A DNA stretch of 64,000 bases from Bryobacteraceae bacterium (GCA_026129905.1 JAHCHE010000018.1:124001-188000); one strand, 5' to 3'. Shown: positions 35,760 through 46,160, counted from the stretch's first letter. The notes: generated by a model from the sequence alone, not told the origin. Translations and numbers: made by a program.

Positions 35760-38744
35760 ATGCGAATCATCATCGTTCTGTTTGCCATAGCCGCTTCATT
35801 AATGGCCAACGGCATGCCGGACAAAGTGGTCCCGGCGATCAACGAGATCGAAATCTGGCAGCAGGTAGGCCAGCAGCCCTACGAATTCACTTTCACTCAG
35901 CGCGAGGAGCATCCGAAGACGCTGGTGGATTTCGAAAACCTCGAAGGCTGGAACCTCGAACTGTTCGCCGGCGCCGACGGCGAGTTTCGGCGCAGCCGCG
36001 AGCAGCAGATGTGGGGACAGTACGTCGGAAAGTTCTTCTACCGGGGTACGGGCGAGAAAAGCCGCCTGATCGCACGTCCGCCGAAGCCGGTCCCGATCCC
36101 GGGCCGATTCGATTCCATCGATCTGTGGGGATACGGCAACCGCTGGGGCTGGGTGCGCGATCCGAAGACCCCGCCCGCCGACGTCTCCATCCTGATCACG
36201 GACGCCACGGGAAAAGAGATTACGGTGCAAATCACTGACATTCGATGGAAGCAATGGTGGCTGATTCACAGGAAGATCGCGCCCGCGACGCTTGCGGGGA
36301 TCGTGTGGCCGGCGTCGTTCTCCGGCATCGAAATCTCGAAGGCGCAGCATGCGGAGATGCGCCACTTCTATTGCGACTCCCTGGCATTCTTCACCGAGGA
36401 GTTGAAGCCGCTCGCCCTGAAGCCGCAGCCCAAGCGCAACCTGAAGCCCTTCCGCGGCCAGATTGTTGGAATGAACACCGGCGAGGGCGTTCTGCCGTTC
36501 CCTACTCGCGAGGAGACCATCCTTCCGGCGAATTTCGAGACGCAGTTCACCGTCTCGGTCCGCGAACCGGAGGCCAACCGGTTCGAGCTTCGCTATGAAG
36601 GAAAGGACGCCAAGGTCGTTTACGAGTACCGTCCCCGCTCCGGAAGCCTGGGTGAGCTAAGCGTAAGCGTCAACGGGGGGCCGGCGTTCCGGCCGATGGA
36701 TGGCGGCGGCGTGCGCTTCGCGGATACGCCGGAGGGCCGGGCTTCCGAAGGCGAACTGCTCTCGGCCGCCCTCGACGGCAATACCGTCAGAGCCAAGTTC
36801 CGTCATGGTTCCCGCATCGTCGATTACGAGTTGCAACTGTGGCAGAAATCGCTGGTGCTGGATGCGTGGTGCGAGGGCGGGCAGGCGACCGAGTTAAGTT
36901 TCGGCCGCGCCGCCGGCGTCTCCACTCCAAAGCCGATCACCGTTCCCTACATCACTTACGGCGGAACGAATCCTCGCGTGCTGATGTCGGGCGGCGCGGA
37001 CAAACCGGTGTTCACTTCCGTTTGGTTCGACTGGTACCGCACCAATGCGTCCGCTCCGTACGCCGCCAAGGAGCCGGCGGTCACCGCCGACGGCGCGGAA
37101 ATCAACGGCGGCATGCGCTACATCGCGAAGACCGATGGCGAGCGGAACAACCTCTACGAACGGATTTTCCTCACCAACTCGCCCATTTACGAAGAAACGC
37201 TGCCAACCATCGCCAACCCGCCCTCGCTGCGGCAGGCCGAAGGCAAGGAGGTGATCTGGACCGTCACCAGCCCAAGCACCTTCCAGTCGGATCACAAGCG
37301 CAGCCGGCGTATCCGCGCGTATGGGCTCGACAAGATCATGCAGCACAGCCACGAGGTGACGTGGCGCGACGAGGGCGACAGCTTCACGATGCGCCTCTTC
37401 CCCGCGCCGCAAAAAGGCGGGGTGGCCGGGCTGAAGTGGTACATCAAGGCGCAGAACGACATGGGCTGGCTGCAAGGCGTGTACACCAACTACTGCGATT
37501 TCGCGCCGGTGAACAGCAACTGGAGTCCCGATCACGTCCAGCGCGAGCCCAGCGGCGAATGGCGCCGCGCGTGGCCGCGCAACTACGCGCTGAAGCCGGC
37601 GAAGGCGGTGGAATTCGATGAATACTACGCGCAACGGATCAAGGAGAAGTACGGCGTGAAGATGTCATACACCGACGTCCACACCGCCGTCTCGCCGTGG
37701 CAATACTGCGACTTCGACGCGCGCGTGCCGGGCGCCGGAACCCTGGCAGCCACCTTCTACGCGTACGGGCAGCTTCTGCTGAACGACCAGCGGCACTACG
37801 GACCGACGCAATCGGAAGCCACCTACCAATGGCTGTATGCGGGGCTGGAGTCCGGCAGCTACGGCTGGGTCTACACGAATTACAACCTGCTTACCGAGCC
37901 CCTGGACGTCTCGTTCCAGCTTCACAAGATGCATCCGCTGCAAGCCGATTACGGCATGGGCTACACGCATCACTACCTCGATCGGATGGATCCCAAGTGG
38001 AGGGAATCGCCAAAGAGGCGCGACTACCTGGACCTGTTCCTCGCGACGACGATTGGCTACGGCAACATGGGCTGGCTGGCGACCGACTGGGGACTGGACG
38101 ACGCGTTCGGCGTCGAGGCGCTCGCCCGGTCGTACTACATGATGCAGCAGCTTCAGCAGCAATACGCCTTCATTCCGCCAAAGAAGATCGAGTACGCCGC
38201 GCGCAACGGCGGCTTTGAAAGCGCGAGCCAGGCGCATGCCTCCGGCGCCATCGCCGATTCCCGCCTGCACGTCGAGTACGACAATGGCGCCCGCGTGTAC
38301 GTCAATCGGTCCACCGAAGGCGTCTGGACGGTGAAGGACGGTCAGGGACGCGCGGTCGACCTGCCGCCATCGGGGTGGCTGGTGTTCAATCCGTCGAACG
38401 GGTTCTACGAGCTTTCCGCCAATGAGGGCGGCCGCCGGATCGACTGGGTGAAGGCGCCGGACTACGAATTCCTCGACGGCCGCGGGCAGTGGACCCAAAG
38501 GGGCGCACTCGCCGCATCCGGCAGCGTCGTCCGCCGCGCGCGGGCCGAGGGCGTTGTCGAGTTGATCGATATCTACGGCAACGACCGCATCGGGTTCGAA
38601 GCCTCGGGGCCGGGCCAGATACTGGCCTACGACGCCGAGGGCAAGAGCCTGGGCAAAGTGGACGTCAAGTCGCCGCGCGCCGGGTGGTATGAATTCTCTC
38701 CGGTGGCGAACGGCCGGATGTACGTCTTCGGCGCTACGCAGTAG
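35760..38744 (+). CDS. P4: exported 1000-residue putative glycoside hydrolase, unnamed family
   Basis: Seen: 994 residues behind a good AGGAG ribosome site, 14 bases after the P3 stop. Signal peptide MRIIIVLFAIAASLMANG. Same architecture and landmarks as P2, with EFTFTQREEHP in place of EFTWTQREEHP, SYTDVHT, SEATYQWLYAGLESGSYGW and MMQQLQQQYAF. In its C-terminal domain it shares NRSTEGVWTVKD and RIDWVKAPDYEFLDGRG with P1 rather than with its neighbours P2 and P3, so the C-terminal domains have been reshuffled or P4 is the copy closest to P1. The next gene, A, begins 19 bases downstream behind AAGGAGG. Confidence 0.75.
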   Translation: MRIIIVLFAIAASLMANGMPDKVVPAINEIEIWQQVGQQPYEFTFTQREEHPKTLVDFENLEGWNLELFAGADGEFRRSREQQMWGQYVGKFFYRGTGEKSRLIARPPKPVPIPGRFDSIDLWGYGNRWGWVRDPKTPPADVSILITDATGKEITVQITDIRWKQWWLIHRKIAPATLAGIVWPASFSGIEISKAQHAEMRHFYCDSLAFFTEELKPLALKPQPKRNLKPFRGQIVGMNTGEGVLPFPTREETILPANFETQFTVSVREPEANRFELRYEGKDAKVVYEYRPRSGSLGELSVSVNGGPAFRPMDGGGVRFADTPEGRASEGELLSAALDGNTVRAKFRHGSRIVDYELQLWQKSLVLDAWCEGGQATELSFGRAAGVSTPKPITVPYITYGGTNPRVLMSGGADKPVFTSVWFDWYRTNASAPYAAKEPAVTADGAEINGGMRYIAKTDGERNNLYERIFLTNSPIYEETLPTIANPPSLRQAEGKEVIWTVTSPSTFQSDHKRSRRIRAYGLDKIMQHSHEVTWRDEGDSFTMRLFPAPQKGGVAGLKWYIKAQNDMGWLQGVYTNYCDFAPVNSNWSPDHVQREPSGEWRRAWPRNYALKPAKAVEFDEYYAQRIKEKYGVKMSYTDVHTAVSPWQYCDFDARVPGAGTLAATFYAYGQLLLNDQRHYGPTQSEATYQWLYAGLESGSYGWVYTNYNLLTEPLDVSFQLHKMHPLQADYGMGYTHHYLDRMDPKWRESPKRRDYLDLFLATTIGYGNMGWLATDWGLDDAFGVEALARSYYMMQQLQQQYAFIPPKKIEYAARNGGFESASQAHASGAIADSRLHVEYDNGARVYVNRSTEGVWTVKDGQGRAVDLPPSGWLVFNPSNGFYELSANEGGRRIDWVKAPDYEFLDGRGQWTQRGALAASGSVVRRARAEGVVELIDIYGNDRIGFEASGPGQILAYDAEGKSLGKVDVKSPRAGWYEFSPVANGRMYVFGATQ

Positions 38745-38763
38745 TCCGCAAGGAGGCCGGCGC

Positions 38764-40830
38764 ATGATCCGCACTACCATCGCGCTTCTGCTCATCGCTT
38801 CTCCGGCGCTTGCCCGGTTGCCGGCGCAGGCGCCCGGCGGCGGACCGGTGCGACTCGAGCTACAGCAGGGCCGGCGAGCCAAGGTGACCACCAACTACTG
38901 GCGCATGGAGTTCGACCTTACGCGCGGCGGCGCGCTGGACACGATCGTCTTTCCACACGGCTCCGGCAGGAACCTGCTGCGGGAACCGTTCCGCACCTAC
39001 GTGGACGGCTGGAGCGACGCCGACGCGCCACGCGTCTCGGTGGAATCGTCGGAGGACCAGGGCGTTGCGCGCCTGGTCTTCTCCGGGACGCTGGCCTCGT
39101 CGGATCGCTCGCCAGGCGCCATCGCCTACCGCACAACCTGGACTCTGTCGCCGTTCGCCATCCGCGCGGATCACCTGCTTTCGTTCCCGCGGGGGCTGAA
39201 GGTGAGCACCGTGGGAATCGCCTCCACGTCGGTGAGAGGCGATCTCGACGAATACGGCCTGCGCGCCGGGCCGGCGGAGGATCGCGATCCGCGCCGGCGC
39301 TCGCTCGTGCGGCTTGGGAAGTTAAAAAGGGGCGAGGAACAATTCATTAGTGAACGGCACGCCCCCGTCCACCTGCTGTTTTTCCGGCGAGGCGTTGAGG
39401 GCTTTGATCTCACTACCGCATCCGATCTTGCCACGTGGACCACGGGCTTGACCGGCAAGAGCGGCATGGGGCGTTTCGATGCGCGCCTGTCGGCCGATGG
39501 CGCAGCGATCCAGATCGTCAGGGAGCCGCTGCACAGCCCCCAAGCGGCGACCGTCGCGGAAGGAACTTACGCGTTCAGCTACTATCTCGGGCTGCCGCGG
39601 ATCGTCGAGAAATCCGACCGCAAGTGGCGGCATCTTTCGTTCGGCAATCACCCGTGGCCGTCCGACGAAGAGGTGCGGGAATGGGCCGGCGCGGGCGTAA
39701 ACCTGGTCCGGCTGCACAACGATTACTCGGAGGACGGCGACTTCTGGCGCGACGGCGCTTGGCCTCCCTACGATGCCAAGGGAATGGCCGAAATGCGCCG
39801 CGTCATCGCCGCGTGCCGCCGGCACAAGATTCGCGTGGTTCCCTATTTTTCCATCTACGAGTTTCATCCGGAAGCCAATGGCTATCGGGAGCGCGAGCAG
39901 GAATGGAAGCGGACCACCGATGAAGCCGGGACCGTAATTCACAACACGGTGGGCAAGGGCGAGTACGGCGCGCAGATGTGCCCGCAGTCCGGCTGGCTGG
40001 AGCGGAGGAAGCGAGACATCGAGCAGGCATACCGCGAGCTTGGCTTCGACGGTATCTACTACGATTGGACCCGCTGCCTGGCCTGCAACAACCGCCATCA
40101 CAAGGCGGAACTCCATCTTGCCACCGACGAGGTGGTGGACCTGCTCGCCTGGACCCGCCGCCTCATCGCGCCCGACGGCGTACTGATCCTGCACATGCCG
40201 GGCAACACGCCCTCGATCACCCTCGAGAATTTCGCCGACCTGGTGGTGAACATGGAGGAGCTTTCCAGCTCCGATCAGATGCTCACCCTCGCCGCCATTC
40301 CACTGCCGACCATCTATGCGGAGAGCCTGCCGCGCTCGCCATGCCCGTCCTACCGCGCGGACCGCGCCTTGGAGCGCAACCGCAATAACATCGCGCACCT
40401 GGTTGCGATGGGCATGTTCCCGTGGTCGGGCGCCGGATATCATTACCTGCGCGGCGAACAGGGTCTTCTGTATCGCGAAACCCTGAAGTTATTTCGTGCC
40501 TTCAAGCCCTATCGCCTGGAGGATTACCGGCTGCGCGACGCGCTTTCCGGCGCCGTCGCGGCTGGCGCCGAAAATGTTCTGGGCGCCGTCTATGTTTCGC
40601 CTGAAATGGCGCTCGTCATTCTGTCGAACGCCGGCGCGGAGACGCGCAGAGACGTAGCGTGGCGCGTGACGCCGGAGCAGCTCGGCTTCGGCAGCGCCGC
40701 GTTTACCGTTCGCGATACCGTCTCCGGCGAACGGCAAACGGTCCGATTGCCGCAACTGACGGACGGCTCTCTCAAGGCAAGTTTGGGCGCGTACGAGTAC
40801 CGCCTGTTCGAGATCCGTCCTGCCAAGTGA
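38764..40830 (+). CDS. A: exported putative glycosidase, TIM-barrel type
   Basis: I do not recognise a named family. Seen: 688 residues from the ATG at 38764 with AAGGAGG at 38750-38756. Signal peptide MIRTTIALLLIASPALARLP. A beta-sandwich-like N-terminal half (about 25-280, NYWRMEFDLTRGGALDTIVF) is followed by a barrel (about 300-570): GAGVNLVRLHNDYSEDGDFWR, IRVVPYFSIYEFHP, FDGIYYDWTRCLACNN, then LENFADLVVNMEE. A C-terminal beta domain ends the protein. The Asp in YYDW is a reasonable nucleophile candidate (inference). It is homologous to gene C, which shares YYDW, CNN and ENFAD-VV-ME. It interrupts the P series between P4 and P5 and lies 10 bases before P5. Confidence 0.7.
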   Translation: MIRTTIALLLIASPALARLPAQAPGGGPVRLELQQGRRAKVTTNYWRMEFDLTRGGALDTIVFPHGSGRNLLREPFRTYVDGWSDADAPRVSVESSEDQGVARLVFSGTLASSDRSPGAIAYRTTWTLSPFAIRADHLLSFPRGLKVSTVGIASTSVRGDLDEYGLRAGPAEDRDPRRRSLVRLGKLKRGEEQFISERHAPVHLLFFRRGVEGFDLTTASDLATWTTGLTGKSGMGRFDARLSADGAAIQIVREPLHSPQAATVAEGTYAFSYYLGLPRIVEKSDRKWRHLSFGNHPWPSDEEVREWAGAGVNLVRLHNDYSEDGDFWRDGAWPPYDAKGMAEMRRVIAACRRHKIRVVPYFSIYEFHPEANGYREREQEWKRTTDEAGTVIHNTVGKGEYGAQMCPQSGWLERRKRDIEQAYRELGFDGIYYDWTRCLACNNRHHKAELHLATDEVVDLLAWTRRLIAPDGVLILHMPGNTPSITLENFADLVVNMEELSSSDQMLTLAAIPLPTIYAESLPRSPCPSYRADRALERNRNNIAHLVAMGMFPWSGAGYHYLRGEQGLLYRETLKLFRAFKPYRLEDYRLRDALSGAVAAGAENVLGAVYVSPEMALVILSNAGAETRRDVAWRVTPEQLGFGSAAFTVRDTVSGERQTVRLPQLTDGSLKASLGAYEYRLFEIRPAK

Positions 40831-40840
40831 GGAAACCGAT

Positions 40841-43800
40841 ATGAAGATTGGTGCCGTACTTTTGGTTACCGCCGCCTTCGCGGCGCGCCTGGAAGGGCCG
40901 GACGCGGCTGTCCCCGCCATTAACGAAATCGAACGCTGGCAGCAGGTGGGCCAGCAGCCTTATGAGTTCACCTGGACGCAACGGGAAGAACACCCCAAGA
41001 CGCTCGTCGATTTCGAAGACCTCACCGGGTGGAAGCTGGAGCTGTACAACGGAGCGAAAGGCGAGTTGCGGCGCAGCCGCGAACAGCAGATGTGGGGGCA
41101 GTACGTCGCCAAGTTCCTGTATTCCGGCGCGAGCGACGAGAGCCGCGTCATTGCGCGCCCGCCAAAGCCGGTGGCGATTCCCGAACGTTTCGATTCCATC
41201 GAGCTGTGGGGCTACGGAAACCGCTGGTCCTGGGTTGCGGACGACACCACGCCCGCCGCCGACGTTTCCGTTCTGATCCTGGACGCGCGGGACAAGGAGT
41301 TCACGATCCAGCTCACGGACATTCGATGGAAGCAGTGGTGGCTGATCCACCGCAAGGTTCCCGCCGAGGTTGTGGATCGGATCGTCTGGCCCGCCCGCTT
41401 CTCCGGCATCGAGATTGCCAAGGGAAGCAACAAGGACCCGCGCTACTTTTTCTGCGACTCGCTGGCGTTTTTCACCGAAGAGCTGAAGCCGCTCACGTTC
41501 AAGCCGCAGCCGAAGCGGAACCTGAAGCCGTTTCGAGGCCAGATTGTGGGGCTGAACACGGGACCCGGAACGCTGCCGTTCCCTACGCGCGAGGAGACGA
41601 TCCTGCCAACCAACTTCGAAAATGCGTTCAAGGTCACGGCGCGCCAGCCCGAGTCCGGCCGGTTCGAACTTGTCTACGAAGGCAAGGACGCCAGAGTGAC
41701 GTACGAATACCGGCCCCGCACCGGCGCGCTGGGCGAGATCACCGCCAGCGTAGACGGAGCGCCGGCGTTCCGCCCAATGGATGGCGGCGGCGTACGATTC
41801 GCCGATACGCCGGAAGGCCGCGTTTCCGAGGGCGCGCTGCTGTCGGCCGCTCTTGACGGCAACGTCATCAAGGCGAGTTTTCGGCATGGCTCGCGCATCG
41901 TCGACTACCACCTCCAGCTTTGGCAAAAGTCGCTGGTATTCGATGTCTGGTGCGACGGAGGCGACGCGACGGAGTTGAGTTTCGGCCGCGTTTCCGGCGT
42001 CAGGAACCCGAAACTGATCCTGGTTCCGTATATCACGTATCGCGATACCAACCCGCGCGTGCTGATGTCGGGCGATGCCGGCAAGCCCATCTTCACCAGC
42101 ATCTGGTTCGACTGGTACCGCACCAATGCGACGCAGGCCTGGGCCGCCGACAAGCCGCAGACCGGTTCCGATTACGCCGAAGTCAACGGCGGCATGCGCT
42201 ACATACCCAAGACGGACGGGGCGCGCAACAACATGTACGACCGCGTCTTCATCACGGCGTCGCCGATCTATGAAGAGACCCTTCCCACCACCGACAACCC
42301 GCCTTCGCTGCGGCAGGAGGAAGGGAAGCAAGTGGTTTGGACTGTCAGCTCGCCTCGCAGTTCCTTCCGCGAGGACCACGAGCGCAGCCGGCGGATTCGC
42401 GCTTACGGCCTGGACAAGATCATGCAGCACAGCCACGAGGTGACGTGGCGCGACGAGGGCGACAGCAACACGCTGAAGCTCCGCGCCTCGCCGCAGAAAG
42501 GCGGGGACGCCGCGCTTCAGTGGTACATCAAGGCGCAGAACGACCTCGGCTGGCTCCAGGGCGTCTACAGCAATTACACCGATTTCTGTACGGTCAATAC
42601 GAACTGGGATCCCGACGCGGTGATCCGTCTGCCGGATGGCGAGTGGCGCCGCGCCTGGCCGCGCAACTACATGCTGAAACCGTCCCGGGCGGTGGAATTC
42701 GACGAGTACTACGCGCAGCGGATCAAGGAGAAGTACGGCGTCAAAATGTCGTACACCGACGTGCACACCTGCGCCCAGCCGTGGCGCTGCGACCACGACG
42801 CAAGGGTTCCCGGCGCGGCGACGATGACCTCGCTGTTTTACGCCTTCGGCCAGCTTCTGCTCAACGACCAGCGCGTGTACGGTCCCACGCAATCGGAGGC
42901 CACCTTTCAGTGGCTGTACGCCGGCCTGCAATCGGGCGGGTACGGCTGGGTTTACACCGACGTGAACCTGCTCACCCATCCGCTGGACGCCGCTTTCATG
43001 CTGATGAAGATACATCCGCTCGAGGCCAACTACGGAATGGGTTACACCTTCTATTACCTCAGCCGCCTGGACCCGAAGTGGCGGGAATCGCCCAACAAGC
43101 GCGACTATCTCGACCTGTTCCTGGCCACCACCATAGGCTACGGCAACATGGGCTGGCTGGCGGCCGACTGGGGGCTCGACAACGATTTCGGCGTCGAAGC
43201 CATGGCGCGTTCCTATTACATGATGCAGCAGCTTCAGCAGCAGTACGCCTTCGTCCGGCCGAAGAAGATTGAATACGCGGACCGCAACGGCCGCATGCTC
43301 TTGCCCAGCCAGGCTCACGCCACGGGCGCGATCGCCGATTCCCGTCTTCACGTGGAGTACGAAAACGGGACGCACGTTTACGTGAACCGTTCTCCGAAAG
43401 GAACCTGGCGCGTCACGGACCGCAAGGTGGAATTGCCGCCGTCGGGGTGGCTGGTCATCAACACGGACGGCGGGTTCCACGAACTTTCAGGCAACGTGAA
43501 CGGCCGGCGCATCGACTGGGTGAAGGCATCCGCATACGAGTTTCTCGACGGCCGCGGCCAGTGGACCGAACACGGCAGCCTCGGGGCCGCGGGCAGCGTC
43601 GCCCGCCGCGCGCGCGGCGGAGGCGTCGTCGAACTGATCGACATGTATGGCAACAACCGCATCGCGTTTGAAACTCCGGGCGAAGGCCGGCTGATGGCCT
43701 ACGACTGGGAGGGCAAAGCCTTGGGCGAGGTGGAACTGAGATCCCCGCGTTCCGGCTGGCGCGAATTCACCCCGCTTCCCGGCGGCCGGACGTACCTGTT

Positions 43801-43855
43801 CGCTCCCAAGACCGCCGAAGCAGGCTCCAATTTGTCAGCGAGGGTCGTGCAATGA
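40841..43855 (+). CDS. P5: exported 1000-residue putative glycoside hydrolase, variant active region
   Basis: Seen: 1004 residues with ribosome site GAGGA and signal peptide MKIGAVLLVTAAFAA. Family landmarks are conserved up to KMSYTDVHTCAQPW, where it departs from the usual HTAVSPW. It then reads SEATFQWLYAGLQSGGYGW: the Glu that P1-P4 have in GLES is Gln here (codon CAA at 42929-42931). The Glu of SEATF is kept. The barrel also has PGAATMTSLFYAFGQ instead of PGAGTLAATFYAYGQ. These changes gather around the putative active site and suggest altered specificity or loss of activity (inference). Its TGA overlaps the ATG of gene B by four bases. Confidence 0.75.
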   Translation: MKIGAVLLVTAAFAARLEGPDAAVPAINEIERWQQVGQQPYEFTWTQREEHPKTLVDFEDLTGWKLELYNGAKGELRRSREQQMWGQYVAKFLYSGASDESRVIARPPKPVAIPERFDSIELWGYGNRWSWVADDTTPAADVSVLILDARDKEFTIQLTDIRWKQWWLIHRKVPAEVVDRIVWPARFSGIEIAKGSNKDPRYFFCDSLAFFTEELKPLTFKPQPKRNLKPFRGQIVGLNTGPGTLPFPTREETILPTNFENAFKVTARQPESGRFELVYEGKDARVTYEYRPRTGALGEITASVDGAPAFRPMDGGGVRFADTPEGRVSEGALLSAALDGNVIKASFRHGSRIVDYHLQLWQKSLVFDVWCDGGDATELSFGRVSGVRNPKLILVPYITYRDTNPRVLMSGDAGKPIFTSIWFDWYRTNATQAWAADKPQTGSDYAEVNGGMRYIPKTDGARNNMYDRVFITASPIYEETLPTTDNPPSLRQEEGKQVVWTVSSPRSSFREDHERSRRIRAYGLDKIMQHSHEVTWRDEGDSNTLKLRASPQKGGDAALQWYIKAQNDLGWLQGVYSNYTDFCTVNTNWDPDAVIRLPDGEWRRAWPRNYMLKPSRAVEFDEYYAQRIKEKYGVKMSYTDVHTCAQPWRCDHDARVPGAATMTSLFYAFGQLLLNDQRVYGPTQSEATFQWLYAGLQSGGYGWVYTDVNLLTHPLDAAFMLMKIHPLEANYGMGYTFYYLSRLDPKWRESPNKRDYLDLFLATTIGYGNMGWLAADWGLDNDFGVEAMARSYYMMQQLQQQYAFVRPKKIEYADRNGRMLLPSQAHATGAIADSRLHVEYENGTHVYVNRSPKGTWRVTDRKVELPPSGWLVINTDGGFHELSGNVNGRRIDWVKASAYEFLDGRGQWTEHGSLGAAGSVARRARGGGVVELIDMYGNNRIAFETPGEGRLMAYDWEGKALGEVELRSPRSGWREFTPLPGGRTYLFAPKTAEAGSNLSARVVQ

Positions 43856-46152
43856 GATTTATTCGTCCGATTTTCTGTCTTACTCTTGGGTTCGTTTTCT
43901 CCGCTGCGGCTCAGCCGCCGGACCTCTGGACGGCGAGCAACGAGTCGCTGGAAATCGCCGTCAACAAGAAGACCGGAACGGTTCAGCGGCTCGTCGACAA
44001 AATCAGCAAAGAGGACTACTGCAACCAGACCGTGCACGGCGCCGTGCCCGGACGTGATTTCGTGGTCGGCGAACGAATCGTCGGCATCGCGGTATTCGAT
44101 GAGCTGGCGCAGCGGGAGTTCTCCGATGTGCGGGAGACCGCGTCAATTTCGGCGTGGCAGGCGAAGCCGGGCAGCCTGTCGTTCAAGAAGAAGTACGCCG
44201 GCGCGGAATTCGTGGTGAACGAAACCTACACGGTCCTGCCGGACCACATCCGCTGGGATGTGAAGATCGTCAAAACAGCCGGCCGCGACCGCACGCTGCG
44301 CGTGGTCCAGATGACGCCCCTGCCGCTGGGAGGCTACCAGGGCTGGGCGCCGATCGCGAACGCCCCGTTCGGAATCAAGCCGTACACGCCGTTCGCGATC
44401 GAGTACGGCCAATCGACGGCCGGCTCGGTGGGCGAGCGGAGGTGGCGCACGCTCATCCCAACCATGGTCTTTTATTCCGACAAGGAAGCCCGCGGCCCCA
44501 CAACGGACGACGAGCCGACGGCCGCCGCCGGGCCTGTCCGCGCCGCTCAGCGCGCGATCGCTTTCACCCACCCCTTTGAGGTTCCGGCCGTCCGCATCCG
44601 CCTGATGAACAACACGTCGGCCGCGGCGGATTTCCACTGGAATTCCCGGAAATATCCTCCCGCGGAGCGCCCGTATTTCCAGGTGGTGAATGAATATCTT
44701 GGCCTGCGCTCGAATAAAGACGTGGAAACCAGCCTGCTCATCTCCTCGCACCCGGCAGACTGGCGGCCGGCGCTCGGGTGGATTTACGAAAAATATCGCG
44801 ATTACTTCGATCCCGATCCGAATTTCGATCGATGGGACGGCAACTATGTCATCGGCCACGGCCCGTGGAAGGACTCTTACTCCGGAGCCGACAAGCGCGA
44901 GATCCTGACCGGCATGCGCGACCGCGGCGTGCTGTGGGAAGAGCAGCACGGGCACTTTCCCTGGTATGGCCTGATGATCCCGAAACCGGACGTGAAGAGC
45001 TGGGTCAGCGAATCGCACAACCTGCCCGGCTACACCAACACGCGGGAGAGGATCGCGGCCCACGCGCGCCTCGCAAAGGAATACGGCATCGGAACGTTCA
45101 TCTACTACAACATCACCGAGGCCGAGCACTGGTACGCCGGCAAGGAGTTTCCGGAAAACATCGCCAAGGATGAAGACGGCAGGTCGATTGGAGCCTTCCG
45201 CGCGGCGGAGTACCCCGACAATCGCTCCTGCTTCCTGATGAACGCCGATCCGGCCTCGCGATTCGGCAAGCACATGATCGACCAGGCGCGCGAGATGGTG
45301 GAGGCGTATCCGGCCATCGCCGGCTTTTTCTGGGACGTCTACGGCCGCAGCTACATGTTCGATTTCGCCCATGACGACGGCATCACGATGGTGAACAACA
45401 AGCCGGCGTACTATCCCGAGTTCATGTTCCAGCGCCAGATGCGGGACCACATCGGCCCGATGCTCCGCGCCAAAGGCATGTGCATCACGGCGAACAAGCC
45501 CACCACCATCGCCGATTGCAGGGGCGTCGACGGCATCATGGCGGAGGAGCACACGCCGGATGAAGAGCTGGCCGATTGGATTCCCGCCACCAGTTTCACC
45601 GGCTTGAACCGGCACGTGATGGTTCTCGACGGCCAGTCCGGCATGCGCGCCGAACTGTTGCTGCTCACCTGCCTCCGCTACGGCATGTTCCACTCCGATA
45701 TCGGAACGCGCGGCGGCCGGCGCGAACTGCCACCTGAAACGATCGCCGCCAACGCGGAACTTGCCAGGCGCTACCTTCCGTTCATCCAGAGGTTCCGAGG
45801 CAAAAAGTGGGTGTTTCACCCGCGCGCGCTGGAACTGCCGAAGAATGTCGACGGCAACATATTTCGGCTAAAGGATGGCGGCGCGATAATCACGATGGTT
45901 TCCGCCTGGCGCAACCTGCGGAACGTCGAGGGCTTCGACAGGGATCTGAAAGTAGTGGCGCGGCTCCCGGACGCCGACAGGCTCACTCACATCTACGTCT
46001 CGTCCATCGACGGCGGGCGCGCCTGGAAAGTACAACCGCAACGAAACGGCGACGCTATCACAATTACCGTTCCACAGCACGGCCGGGGCTCCGCGATCGT
46101 TCTGGCGGCCCAGCCCGACGCTGCCCTGGAAGGAATTGTGGCGTCGGATTAG
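43852..46152 (+). CDS. B: exported putative glycosidase, TIM-barrel type
   Basis: I do not recognise a named family. Seen: 766 residues, start overlapping the P5 stop by four bases. Signal peptide MRFIRPIFCLTLGFVFSAAAQ. N-terminal beta-rich region to about 300 (LEIAVNKKTGTVQRLVDKI, NETYTVLPDHIRWDVKI), then a barrel from about 320: WEEQHGHFPWYGLMIPK, YGIGTFIYYNITEAEHWYAG, AIAGFFWDVYGRSYMFDFA, and GIMAEEHTPDEELADW. The Asp of FFWDVYG and a Glu of MAEEHTPDE are candidate catalytic residues (inference, by analogy with alpha-glycosidase clans). A C-terminal beta domain ends the protein. It differs clearly from the P, A and C sequences. Gene C starts 8 bases after its stop. Confidence 0.7.
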   Translation: MRFIRPIFCLTLGFVFSAAAQPPDLWTASNESLEIAVNKKTGTVQRLVDKISKEDYCNQTVHGAVPGRDFVVGERIVGIAVFDELAQREFSDVRETASISAWQAKPGSLSFKKKYAGAEFVVNETYTVLPDHIRWDVKIVKTAGRDRTLRVVQMTPLPLGGYQGWAPIANAPFGIKPYTPFAIEYGQSTAGSVGERRWRTLIPTMVFYSDKEARGPTTDDEPTAAAGPVRAAQRAIAFTHPFEVPAVRIRLMNNTSAAADFHWNSRKYPPAERPYFQVVNEYLGLRSNKDVETSLLISSHPADWRPALGWIYEKYRDYFDPDPNFDRWDGNYVIGHGPWKDSYSGADKREILTGMRDRGVLWEEQHGHFPWYGLMIPKPDVKSWVSESHNLPGYTNTRERIAAHARLAKEYGIGTFIYYNITEAEHWYAGKEFPENIAKDEDGRSIGAFRAAEYPDNRSCFLMNADPASRFGKHMIDQAREMVEAYPAIAGFFWDVYGRSYMFDFAHDDGITMVNNKPAYYPEFMFQRQMRDHIGPMLRAKGMCITANKPTTIADCRGVDGIMAEEHTPDEELADWIPATSFTGLNRHVMVLDGQSGMRAELLLLTCLRYGMFHSDIGTRGGRRELPPETIAANAELARRYLPFIQRFRGKKWVFHPRALELPKNVDGNIFRLKDGGAIITMVSAWRNLRNVEGFDRDLKVVARLPDADRLTHIYVSSIDGGRAWKVQPQRNGDAITITVPQHGRGSAIVLAAQPDAALEGIVASD

Positions 46153-46160
46153 GAGCCTCG

